Below are positions 16,503 through 23,182 of a DNA stretch of 59,880 bases, piece after piece. The position numbers and the translations under genes were made by a program. The DNA lies in the IMG/VR virus record IMGVR_UViG_3300030419_004277, positions 1 through 59,880 of that record; one strand, given 5' to 3'. The notes under the pieces are model-generated. The model searched no databases and was not told where the DNA came from. It was given only the letters and a program-made list of their open reading frames with translations. Positions within the stretch are counted from its first letter, which is position 1. The number at the start of each line of letters is the position of its first letter. Source of the stretch: a virus.

Positions 16503-17010
16503 ATTGTATTAAACTTTTAACTTCTGATGTAAACCAATCAACTCTCGGAACATATTGTAAATCAATTAAAACTAATTTATCTATCACTAAATAACCAGCA
16601 GCTCTACACAAATTGTTTACTGTTTGTAAAGTTCCACCAGTGGCTAAAACATCGTCAACTATTATTACTTTACCATTCCCACTTTTCATTTCTAATTCAT
16701 CTGTACTATATTCAGTTTTATACTTGTAACTTACAGTAGGACCTGGTAACTTACCTCTCTTCCTACACATTAAAACTCCACCACCAAATATGATTGAAAG
16801 TGCGGAGGCAAATATAAAACCCCTAGCATCTACCCCAACCCAATAATCTGGTTTTTCATCTGATGGATGAGGTTCAATTAAATTACCCATATCTTTCACA
16901 GCAGACCTAAATGTTTCTTGATTTCCTAATAATTCCGATATGTCTTTAAACGACACACCATCTATTGGAAAATCAGGTACTTCTTTTATATATTTCTTAT
17001 ACCCATCCAT
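16495..17010 (-). CDS. apt: Adenine phosphoribosyltransferase
   Basis: 171 residues, the usual length. The PRPP-binding motif VIIVDDVLATGGT (about 114-126) and the N-terminal FPIDGVSFKDI are typical of APT. The enzyme makes AMP from adenine and PRPP. Together with the MTA/SAH nucleosidase it would salvage the adenine released from SAH or MTA, which ties two neighbouring genes into one short pathway. Confidence 0.9.
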   Translation of the reverse strand: MDGYKKYIKEVPDFPIDGVSFKDISELLGNQETFRSAVKDMGNLIEPHPSDEKPDYWVGVDARGFIFASALSIIFGGGVLMCRKRGKLPGPTVSYKYKTEYSTDELEMKSGNGKVIIVDDVLATGGTLQTVNNLCRAAGYLVIDKLVLIDLQYVPRVDWFTSEVKSLIQYG

Positions 17011-17704
17011 GTGCTTTACTCCATATTTTTGTTGTTTTTGGAAATGTTTGATTCATAAATTTTAATAAAACCTTTGCATATTCTTGTATTTCTATTTGTG
17101 CTGTTTTTTCATTTCTTAACTCTATAAAGTTCATAACGGCTTGAAATGATGCCGTCCAATATACTTCAGTATATAAAGTTAATGGCAATATACATCTGGC
17201 TTGTTCTTTTGCCATACCTTTTTCAATTAAACCTTGATAAGATGTTAATGCCATATAATGTGATTGTTTCCATTTAGCTTGAATATCTAGAAGTTCATCT
17301 CTATCTTCAAAATGCCCCTCACTGGCTTGTTTATTGTCTTTTGATTGTTTTCTCCAAACATCAGGCTCGTAAAAATCTTGATATTGAACATAACGACCAC
17401 TTATTTCATTCCAAGCGTGATCTTTAACAGAACTATTAGATGTGGTTTCGATACCTACAATATGTTTGTACCATTGTCTCATTACAAACTCAGGTGCTTT
17501 GATGTGAAACTGAATCTGTAAATGTCTAAATGGAGAATAGTGTTTATGTTTAGCGAGATAATTAACCAGCTTTTCATCTGATTTATCCCAATATTTTTTT
17601 CTTTTACCGAATGATACACGAGCTGAATTGACAACTGTTAAATCATTTCCTAATGAATCTACAACCTCAACAAAACCCTTGTCTAAAACATTAATTTTTA
17701 GCAT
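16997..17704 (-). CDS. thyX: Flavin-dependent thymidylate synthase, divergent motif
   Basis: 235 residues. It makes dTMP from dUMP with FAD. The family landmarks FRHLQIQFHIKAP, FVMRQWYKH and WNEISGRY are present. The classical RHRxxSxNE signature is altered: the first part reads RQWYKH and about 15 extra residues precede NEISGRY. This may be a real phage subfamily or a shift in the substrate loop. It overlaps apt downstream, and follows the SelW gene and a 33-residue ORF. Confidence 0.85.
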   Translation of the reverse strand: MLKINVLDKGFVEVVDSLGNDLTVVNSARVSFGKRKKYWDKSDEKLVNYLAKHKHYSPFRHLQIQFHIKAPEFVMRQWYKHIVGIETTSNSSVKDHAWNEISGRYVQYQDFYEPDVWRKQSKDNKQASEGHFEDRDELLDIQAKWKQSHYMALTSYQGLIEKGMAKEQARCILPLTLYTEVYWTASFQAVMNFIELRNEKTAQIEIQEYAKVLLKFMNQTFPKTTKIWSKAHGWV

Positions 17705-17711
17705 TAAAACC

Positions 17712-17813
17712 TCATCGTCTTTTTTTGAAATATACTTTTGGTGGTCCTACTCTTTTTTTTAATTCTAATAATGTCGTTTTTTTGGACATTTTACCTTTTT
17801 GTTTTTTTGTCAT
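17712..17813 (-). CDS. 33-residue basic peptide coupled to the SelW gene
   Basis: The ATG overlaps the TGA stop of the SelW gene (ATGA). The peptide is lysine-rich (MTKKQKGKMSKKTTLLELKK) and ends in FKKRR. The junction is typical for real genes in this genome, but such a low-complexity peptide could be fortuitous. Confidence 0.4.
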   Translation of the reverse strand: MTKKQKGKMSKKTTLLELKKRVGPPKVYFKKRR

Positions 17814-18043
17814 GTTACTTTTTGATAGCCCTCTAATAAATCCTCTATTTCATTTTTAGTTGGAAACCTACCTAAATCTTTTTTACTAAAAATTAAGCTG
17901 TTATTTAGTGTGACTTCGAATACACCACCAGAACTTTCAATCATTTTGGCTTTAATACCAAATTGTTTTTTTAGTGATTCTCTCAAACTGAGAGCTCTAG
18001 GTTCATAGTTTCACATCATACAATATTCAATTGTAATGTCCAT
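17810..18043 (-). CDS. SelW/Rdx-family selenoprotein (in-frame TGA as Sec)
   Basis: Reading through one TGA (18011-18013) gives a complete 77-residue Rdx-family protein: MDITIEYCMMUNYEPRA, then ESSGGVFEVTLNN and LIFSKKDLGRFPT. Selenoprotein W and relatives have CxxC or CxxU near residue 10, followed by Y-PRA, G-FEV and SK--GRFP; all are here. The TGA falls exactly at U (residue 11). The ATG has GGAG 6 nt upstream. The protein continues in the same frame to its TGA stop at 17810. A SECIS-like hairpin follows the Sec codon (17980-17994). The family is a thioredoxin-like thiol-selenol redox protein. Host or phage Sec machinery is needed to make it. Confidence 0.85.
17980..17994 (-). promoter_or_regulatory. 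Bacterial SECIS-like hairpin of the SelW gene
   Basis: On the mRNA, CTCTCA pairs with TGAGAG (6 bp) around the loop GTT. The loop begins 22 nt after the TGA. Bacterial SECIS elements have a short stem with a G at the start of the apical loop, about 16-37 nt past UGA. The hairpin is within coding sequence, as expected. Confidence 0.7.
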
Positions 18044-18056
18044 TGTGTCTCCTATG

Positions 18057-18185
18057 TTAGTCAAATATTTTCATACACCTTAGAAATCTTTTAATAACCC
18101 TTTCAATGATATGTGGTTTATCGTAATTTCTAGCAATCATGAGAATAGCCTGACTCCGCACAGCAGATTCTTCTCTTTCGCTCAT
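18057..18185 (-). CDS. Small hypothetical protein (42 aa)
   Basis: A short frame (MSEREESAVRSQAILMIARN and on to a basic C-terminus RVIKRFLRCMKIFD), helical and amphipathic. It has GGAG upstream of the ATG and lies between the nuclease and SelW genes with tight spacing, so it is probably co-transcribed. Confidence 0.5.
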   Translation of the reverse strand: MSEREESAVRSQAILMIARNYDKPHIIERVIKRFLRCMKIFD

Positions 18186-18188
18186 TAT

Positions 18189-18686
18189 TTACTCCTCTGA
18201 TGGTTTATCAACTAAATCTTCTTTTTTAGCCGCTTTTTCTGTTTCAATTTCTTTTACAAAAGCTTTCTTTTTCTCGCCGTGATATTCGTAAGCGTGTCCC
18301 TCAGCCATAAGTATGCCATTCACGCTAATCAATCCTTCTTTGGTTTGATTTACACCATAATACTTTGCCTCAGACTCCATAATACCTACTGACTTTGGCT
18401 CTACAAATATCTCACCAAGAACTCTACCAAATTTACCTGTGCCATAAGATACAATCTTAAATATACCAGCCTCTAACAACTCTTTGTTACGAGCCTTAGC
18501 AGCAAGTCCTTTGACTTTCTCTTCTTTATCTCTTGTCCTTGATTCCCAGGTGTCAATTCCCATGTACCTAATTCTTTTTTTAATTTTTAAATCGAAACCC
18601 AAATCAATCCAACAATCAATTGTGTCCCCATCTAAAACTTTAATTAATGTTCCGTTATATTCAAACGAAGCTGGTTTTTTAGCCAT
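18189..18686 (-). CDS. Thermonuclease-like (SNase) nuclease
   Basis: 165 residues of the staphylococcal-nuclease fold: GTLIKVLDGDTIDCWIDLGF holds the Asp ligands, RIRYMGIDTWESRTRD the first catalytic Arg region and Glu, and KFGRVLGEIFV the second Arg. There is no signal peptide, so it may act in the host cytoplasm, for example on host DNA or RNA. The C-terminus is Lys/Glu-rich. Confidence 0.85.
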   Translation of the reverse strand: MAKKPASFEYNGTLIKVLDGDTIDCWIDLGFDLKIKKRIRYMGIDTWESRTRDKEEKVKGLAAKARNKELLEAGIFKIVSYGTGKFGRVLGEIFVEPKSVGIMESEAKYYGVNQTKEGLISVNGILMAEGHAYEYHGEKKKAFVKEIETEKAAKKEDLVDKPSEE

Positions 18687-18689
18687 TTT

Positions 18690-18971
18690 TTATCTCCAAA
18701 GGTTTTTATCTTGTTTTAACTTACAGACATATTCTAACAATCTTCCACACACCTCACAAGAGACAGGTGTAATTTTTTCGGTGTTAGAATAAATTCTTAA
18801 TTGTTCTTCTATGTAATCCTCTATAAGTTTCCAATCGTGTTTACTTTTTACATTTAAAATGTCACGGCTCGTATCCAATCCACAACAAGATGTAAAATCT
18901 TTATCACTCTCTCTTTTCGGTCTATCTTTGTATTTAAAATAGTCCCTATCTAGAGGCTTATTGCCTTTCAA
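18690..18971 (-). CDS. Hypothetical protein with Cys pairs
   Basis: 93 residues. Cys pairs FTSCCGL and SCEVCGRLLEYVC could bind zinc. The N-terminus (KGNKPLDRDYFKYKDRPKRE) is basic. No family recognised. Confidence 0.55.
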   Translation of the reverse strand: MKGNKPLDRDYFKYKDRPKRESDKDFTSCCGLDTSRDILNVKSKHDWKLIEDYIEEQLRIYSNTEKITPVSCEVCGRLLEYVCKLKQDKNLWR

Positions 18972-19380
18972 TTTTCTTACTCAACTTCTTCTTCGCTTTT
19001 CTTAAAACTTCTTTCTTTTTGTTATGTCTATCAAGAAGTATTTGCTCTTTACTTCTTCTTTTTGTTTTCTTTTTAGGTTTTATTTTAGTAGGTGGGAGTG
19101 TGCCTTTCAATTTAGGTTGTTCTACACCTTTATGAAACACATTACCATTTACATCTACAAACTCTACCATAAAATGCCAACCCGCAGGTCTACCTGTAGA
19201 TTTTCTTTTAGGTTTATCTTCGTGTAACTCAGGAAAATTAATCATTATTTTTCTATTTACACAAGTTGGACAGGTTACTGATACAGCAGTTTCTCCTACT
19301 GATATATAGTTACCACATGAACACATCATATAACGAACTCCTTTTTCTTCATATGTTGGTGATTGTTGTTTTCTTTTCAT
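18958..19380 (-). CDS. Zinc-ribbon protein with basic C-terminal tail
   Basis: 140 residues. YMMCSCGNYISVGETAVSVT followed by CPTCVNRK gives a C-x-C / C-x2-C zinc ribbon at about 19-41. The C-terminal 40 residues are a dense Lys/Arg tail. A DNA- or RNA-binding role is plausible. Its promoter is at 19393-19421. Confidence 0.6.
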   Translation of the reverse strand: MKRKQQSPTYEEKGVRYMMCSCGNYISVGETAVSVTCPTCVNRKIMINFPELHEDKPKRKSTGRPAGWHFMVEFVDVNGNVFHKGVEQPKLKGTLPPTKIKPKKKTKRRSKEQILLDRHNKKKEVLRKAKKKLSKKIERQ

Positions 19381-19392
19381 TATGTTAACTTA

Positions 19393-19421
19393 ATATAGTC
19401 ATATATAACTATATAAGTCAA
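19393..19421 (-). promoter_or_regulatory. Phage promoter for the zinc-ribbon operon
   Basis: TTGACT at 19416-19421 is followed after 18 bp by TATATT (19392-19397), or after 17 bp by CTATAT. It is a diverged member of the family. Downstream are the zinc-ribbon gene and the SelW, ThyX, APT and PhoH genes. Confidence 0.55.
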
Positions 19422-19439
19422 GCATTAAATCTCATAATT

Positions 19440-19604
19440 TTATACATCTATTGTTTTCATACAGACATATAGTTTGTTATCTTTTTGTAAAATCGTGTCG
19501 GCCAATGTCCATTGTGATTTTAATTCATCACTATTATAATGGGTATCAGCCGACACAATGCCGAGAACGATGTAACCGTTATCACCTATGGTGATAAGTT
19601 TCAC
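19440..19604 (-). CDS. Small hypothetical protein (54 aa) coupled to Hsp20
   Basis: A GTG start overlaps the TGA stop of the Hsp20 gene (GTGA). The sequence MKLITIGDNGYIVLGIVSAD then NSDELKSQWTLADTIL looks like a small beta-rich domain. No family recognised. The coupling supports translation. Confidence 0.55.
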   Translation of the reverse strand: MKLITIGDNGYIVLGIVSADTHYNSDELKSQWTLADTILQKDNKLYVCMKTIDV

Positions 19605-20077
19605 CCGATTTTAACTGAGTGTTTTTTTGGCTTGGCAGGCTCTATTTTTGGAATTTCTATAGATAAAACCCCATCTTTGAAATTAGCTTTGATGTCATTA
19701 CCATCAAGCATCTCACCTAAAGTGAAAGACCTTTTAAAAGAAGATTGTTTCAATTCTCTACGAAGCACTTTAGCCTTCGCATCATCCCAAACACTATGTT
19801 TGTCGCCTGAAATGGTTAACACACTATCTTCTACTTCCACATTAAGTTGTTTTTTTGATAGACCTGGAATCTCAGCAACAATACCAATTTTATCATCGTA
19901 TTCGTATACATTGACTTTTGGATATGCTGAACCTTGGTAGGGTTTGACACCGACTTGTTTAACCACCTCAGGAAACTGACTTTCCACAAGATTATCAAAC
20001 ATCTTATCAAATGGCGTTAAAAACTCATCCCTATCTAGTAAAGGGAAATTAGCTGTGTGAAGCATTAATTTTGTCAT
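19601..20077 (-). CDS. Small heat-shock protein (Hsp20/alpha-crystallin)
   Basis: 158 residues. The alpha-crystallin domain spans about 50-145: VNVYEYDDKIGIVAEIPGL, VEVEDSVLTISGDK, the SFKRSFTLGE strand and ANFKDGVLSIEIPK with the conserved A-x-x-GVL. A C-terminal segment follows. Hsp20 proteins hold unfolding proteins; T4-like phages often carry one, perhaps for virion assembly. GGAG lies upstream, and a palindrome at 20174-20190 lies in its leader region. Confidence 0.9.
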   Translation of the reverse strand: MTKLMLHTANFPLLDRDEFLTPFDKMFDNLVESQFPEVVKQVGVKPYQGSAYPKVNVYEYDDKIGIVAEIPGLSKKQLNVEVEDSVLTISGDKHSVWDDAKAKVLRRELKQSSFKRSFTLGEMLDGNDIKANFKDGVLSIEIPKIEPAKPKKHSVKIG

Positions 20078-20173
20078 TTGTTTCTCCTATGTTATTCATT
20101 TGAACTAACTACATCCCACTTTGTGGCGATGTTCTTGATATAATATTTACAATATCTATACCAAATCTTTATT

Positions 20174-20190
20174 TATGACAAAATGTCATA
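20174..20190. promoter_or_regulatory. Inverted repeat upstream of Hsp20
   Basis: A perfect repeat TATGACA, AAA, TGTCATA in the 125-bp gap before the Hsp20 gene. It could be an operator or an mRNA hairpin. A TTGACT-type promoter is not present in this gap. Confidence 0.4.
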
Positions 20191-20202
20191 TAACTTTAAT
20201 TA

Positions 20203-20466
20203 TTAAAATTTGTCTATGTCAGGATTAGTGTGTTCGTCTTTCCACCACTTATATTTTAACTTGCCCATCTGTCTGTTTTGTAAAGTGGTTTGGAATTTTG
20301 TTTCATATTCTTTTTCACTCATCACTTCCCATAACTTGTCAAATTCTTCCTCTTTTACCCTCTTTCTACCAACAAAATACATCTTAGCAGAATTTTTACC
20401 ATAATCAGAATGTAAATCGGTTCTACTAACAATATTATCATACTTATCAACAAGAAACCATTTCAT
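20203..20466 (-). CDS. Hypothetical protein
   Basis: An 87-residue basic, aromatic-rich protein (MKWFLVDKYDNIVSRTDLHS). No family recognised. It starts 10 bp after the lipoprotein gene and is probably in its operon. Confidence 0.55.
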   Translation of the reverse strand: MKWFLVDKYDNIVSRTDLHSDYGKNSAKMYFVGRKRVKEEEFDKLWEVMSEKEYETKFQTTLQNRQMGKLKYKWWKDEHTNPDIDKF

Positions 20467-20476
20467 AACTTATCTC

Positions 20477-20896
20477 CTACTCATTATCAACTACTTTCAC
20501 TTTTACTGAGTTTAAAAAATTATGACCACAATCATCTGTGTAAGTGCCGTAAATAGTAATTGTCTCACCAATAAATTCTTCCCAAACAGCAAAAACAATT
20601 TTGCCATTACCATCTTCATCTGTCATACTTGCTGGATTAACCAAACTTGTCCACTCACCACTAATTTGTATTTGCCAATCAGAGTCCCATTTTATATGTT
20701 GATTAACACCACACTCGGTTGTACAACTCAACACAGAATAAGTTTGTGCTAAATCTTGATTGTACTCTATTTCATAAACTCCATTAAATTTTGGTAAATC
20801 GGATGATATTTCAAACGAACAATCGCAATCCTCAGGCATCATTGTGTTTGAACATCCAATAACAAATAACCATGTTAATAAAAATAACCTTTTCAT
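20477..20896 (-). CDS. Predicted lipoprotein
   Basis: 139 residues. MKRLFLLTWLFVIGCSNTMM is a lipoprotein signal peptide with the lipobox ending at Cys15. The mature part is Cys-rich (CDCSFEIS, SCTTECG, TDDCGHNF) and beta-rich, like a small extracellular Ig-like domain. It would be anchored in the host envelope. A surface-exclusion or superinfection role is possible but unproven. Confidence 0.75.
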   Translation of the reverse strand: MKRLFLLTWLFVIGCSNTMMPEDCDCSFEISSDLPKFNGVYEIEYNQDLAQTYSVLSCTTECGVNQHIKWDSDWQIQISGEWTSLVNPASMTDEDGNGKIVFAVWEEFIGETITIYGTYTDDCGHNFLNSVKVKVVDNE

Positions 20897-20898
20897 TT

Positions 20899-21114
20899 TT
20901 ACTCCTTTTCTATTTCTATATCTTTCATTTTAATGATTTTTATTTTGGTTTCCTCTAACCAACTAATCCATTCATCAATTTGTGTAATGATTTTCATCTT
21001 ATCTACATCGTGGTCTTCATTATCAAGTATTTTATCAACCCATTTTTTAATCATAGCAAGATAACCTGATAACCAAGTAGCAATCTCTTTTCTCTCTGTT
21101 GTCCATACACTCAT
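20899..21114 (-). CDS. Hypothetical helical protein
   Basis: 71 residues, amphipathic and Trp-rich (SVWTTERKEIATWLSGYLAM). The start at MSVWTTER is chosen because AGGAG lies just upstream; a longer frame would run into the promoter. The promoter at 21129-21157 precedes it. Confidence 0.55.
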   Translation of the reverse strand: MSVWTTERKEIATWLSGYLAMIKKWVDKILDNEDHDVDKMKIITQIDEWISWLEETKIKIIKMKDIEIEKE

Positions 21115-21128
21115 AATGTTACTCCTAA

Positions 21129-21157
21129 AGCTAACTAACATTACCTATATTAGTCAA
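21129..21157 (-). promoter_or_regulatory. Phage promoter inside a gene end
   Basis: TTGACT at 21152-21157 and TTAGCT at 21129-21134 are 17 bp apart, with TTAG after. The -35 covers the last codons of the 38-residue gene (CTT GAC TAA). It drives the 71-residue gene, the lipoprotein gene and those after them. Confidence 0.7.
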
Positions 21158-21266
21158 GCACTTTATAAACTAATTTATAGTTTATTTGTTGTGAAGAGGT
21201 TTTCACCCACTTCTTTATGAACGGAGTAAAGGATTGTGTCGCTGAGTTTTTTATTTTATATTTCAT
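21150..21266 (-). CDS. Small basic protein (38 aa)
   Basis: A short frame (MKYKIKNSATQSFTPFIKKW) ending at a TAA that lies in the next promoter. The upstream GGTAAG is a weak RBS. No family recognised. Confidence 0.4.
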   Translation of the reverse strand: MKYKIKNSATQSFTPFIKKWVKTSSQQINYKLVYKVLD

Positions 21267-21283
21267 TTTCTTACCTATAAATA

Positions 21284-21874
21284 TCAAAAAGTGTACTCTA
21301 AACCAACCTTACCCTTGTAAAATTGTTTTGCTTGTAGTTTAGAGACTTCTCCCAAATTATACAACCTTATTTTATCAGTTAGTTTCCAAGATACTTTAAA
21401 TTTGTCTTCAAATTCAAATGTAGTATTTTCACCATTTTCGTCTGGTGGTAAGTAACCATCAAAAGATACCTCAACCTCAACCTTACCATCTTTATATGTT
21501 TTCTTTTTGATGATACCTATGGAGGCAAAAGTTTTAAATTTTAAACTAAATACATCGTCTTCATTATTACGGCTAGTGAATCCCCAACTTATACCTCTCC
21601 ATTTTTTTCGCCAGTCTATTTTCAAATACTTAACATTTTGACTCTCTTTATTCATATATTCTGGTTTAAAATATAAATCATTATCATACTTCAACCAAAT
21701 TAAATCGTCAAGATAGTATTCACCAAGTTCTCGTTCCCATTGTCGATTAATATAAAAGTTGTTATGACTTAGACCAACACTAACTTCATAATCATCAGGA
21801 TTTGGTTGAACATTAGGTGTTCTAACAGCAAATGAGTTGAAAAACATTACGCCTACTAACAAACTGTCTAGCAT
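21284..21874 (-). CDS. Secreted beta-rich protein, possibly outer membrane
   Basis: 196 residues. The first 17 residues are a short hydrophobic signal-like segment. The remainder alternates charged and aromatic residues in beta-strand pattern and ends VGLEYTF, the terminal aromatic typical of outer-membrane beta-barrels. It sits between a signal-peptide protein and a small ORF. Function unknown; altering the host cell surface is one possibility. Confidence 0.6.
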   Translation of the reverse strand: MLDSLLVGVMFFNSFAVRTPNVQPNPDDYEVSVGLSHNNFYINRQWERELGEYYLDDLIWLKYDNDLYFKPEYMNKESQNVKYLKIDWRKKWRGISWGFTSRNNEDDVFSLKFKTFASIGIIKKKTYKDGKVEVEVSFDGYLPPDENGENTTFEFEDKFKVSWKLTDKIRLYNLGEVSKLQAKQFYKGKVGLEYTF

Positions 21875-22123
21875 TTATTTCTCCTTATCTTTGACATATT
21901 TTACAGAGTAAGATGACTTCCATTTTTTGGTGTTTTTGTTTCTAATTTTAGTAACAACTATTTTTTCCCATTTTTTGTGCAACATACAAAATTGAGTTAA
22001 TTTTTCATTGTCTAATGGCAAAAATAATTCGTCCAAGTTATCTTGATATTGATGCATCGTGTCATCGATAGCTTTAACAGAATAAAGATTAGCCTGAATT
22101 AGAAGAAAAACCAGATAAATCAT
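21875..22123 (-). CDS. Small exported protein
   Basis: 82 residues starting with a signal peptide (MIYLVFLLIQANLYSVKA), then a basic mature part with KKWEKIVVTKIRNKNTKKWK. Its ATG overlaps the stop of the 45-residue gene. No family recognised. Confidence 0.6.
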   Translation of the reverse strand: MIYLVFLLIQANLYSVKAIDDTMHQYQDNLDELFLPLDNEKLTQFCMLHKKWEKIVVTKIRNKNTKKWKSSYSVKYVKDKEK

Positions 22124-22257
22124 TTTTTTCTTCTTTGGTCTAACCTTTTTTCATTTTTACGCTTTCTTGGTTTCTTAATCCTTCGGTCATCACCACTTCT
22201 TTTATCAACGCCAATCCATCGTTTTAATGTTTCAATTGCTTTAATAAATTTACTCAT
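22120..22257 (-). CDS. Small very basic protein (45 aa)
   Basis: A frame dominated by Lys and Arg (VDKRSGDDRRIKKPRKRKNE). The TGA overlaps the ATG of the exported protein (ATGA). A nucleic-acid-binding role is possible. The start is the only ATG in frame. Confidence 0.5.
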   Translation of the reverse strand: MSKFIKAIETLKRWIGVDKRSGDDRRIKKPRKRKNEKRLDQRRKK

Positions 22258-22470
22258 TTATTTACTCCTAGTTGTTTTATCGATTTCTGACAGGTCAATT
22301 TCATAAGGACCACCATTCTTATCTATCTTACAAGCATTAGTGCTGTAAACTTGTCTCTTACTTGAACCTGTTGTATTAAATATCTTTTCCCACCTTTTAT
22401 CCCATTCTTTAGGTGAAATATTTCTTCTTAATTTATCTCCCTTTCCTGCATCGCTATATTTATTTTTCAT
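22258..22470 (-). CDS. Small hypothetical protein (70 aa)
   Basis: Starts at MKNKYSDAGKGDKLRRNISP, where the ATG overlaps the stop of the upstream membrane gene. The SDAGKGDKLR motif and Trp-rich middle (KEWDKRWEKIF) resemble short phage proteins of unknown role. The longer upstream frame overlaps that gene and is rejected. Confidence 0.6.
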   Translation of the reverse strand: MKNKYSDAGKGDKLRRNISPKEWDKRWEKIFNTTGSSKRQVYSTNACKIDKNGGPYEIDLSEIDKTTRSK

Positions 22471-22625
22471 AAATTCCAGCCCATAATAACAAAATGAAAA
22501 TAAGTATAACCAAAAACAATCCACAAAAACATTTTGAAATTTTCCCATTTAACATCTGAGTCTGTTGCCCTTGCTTTATCGTGTGCATCTCTTATAATTT
22601 TTTGACCTAACCAATTTCTAGCCAT
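22467..22625 (-). CDS. Small membrane protein (52 aa)
   Basis: MARNWLGQKIIRDAHDKARA then a hydrophobic span KMFLWIVFGYTYFHFVIMGW. It is coupled to the next gene by an ATGA overlap and follows the coiled-coil membrane gene directly. Function unknown. Confidence 0.55.
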   Translation of the reverse strand: MARNWLGQKIIRDAHDKARATDSDVKWENFKMFLWIVFGYTYFHFVIMGWNL

Positions 22626-23174
22626 TTAGTCTCCTAATAACTTAGAACCCATTTTCGAGTTTTTTATTTTATTCAAATCACTTTTTATATCGGCTAAACC
22701 AACTTCTATTTTTTTAATCTTTTTGTTAAAGTTATTATTTATCTTATCTAAATCAGCTGATAACTCTTCAATTAAGTCATATTGATCGTCATCATCGTGT
22801 TTACTTGCACCTAACCTAAAATCATTTTGAACTGTGTAAGCTTTATACTCCTCTAAAGTTACCATATCACCTAATTTTTTGTTAAGTTTTTGTTGTTGAT
22901 TTAGTATATCTATTAGAGCATTATCTAACTCTTGACCACTCTCTATAATTTTACCAAGTCTACTCATATTATCTAACATATCATTTAATTGTTTTATATA
23001 AGAACGAACTGTGTTAGGATCTGACACTTCTACAAACGCAGAAACTTTATCATCTGTTTCTTTATATTTTACATCCCATTTAGCCGTTTGCTCTTCAACT
23101 TTTGTAACGCCAAGGTATAAACCACCTACAAAACAAAATAAACACCCTAGTGAAATAATTATCATATTTTTCAT
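22626..23174 (-). CDS. Membrane-anchored coiled-coil protein
   Basis: 182 residues. A hydrophobic anchor at 4-24 (MIIISLGCLFCFVGGLYLGV) is followed by long heptad-type helices (LNDMLDNMSRLGKIIESGQE, then LIEELSADLDKINNNFNKKI). It may span from the inner membrane into the periplasm, as spanins or envelope spacers do, but no lysis gene is next to it. Confidence 0.6.
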   Translation of the reverse strand: MKNMIIISLGCLFCFVGGLYLGVTKVEEQTAKWDVKYKETDDKVSAFVEVSDPNTVRSYIKQLNDMLDNMSRLGKIIESGQELDNALIDILNQQQKLNKKLGDMVTLEEYKAYTVQNDFRLGASKHDDDDQYDLIEELSADLDKINNNFNKKIKKIEVGLADIKSDLNKIKNSKMGSKLLGD

Positions 23175-23182
23175 AATTTACC

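Noticed and set aside
22471-22548. Longer N-terminus for the 70-residue gene at 22258
   Set aside because: The extra 26 residues overlap the 52-residue membrane gene in another frame, and the ATG at 22470 has the ATGA coupling.
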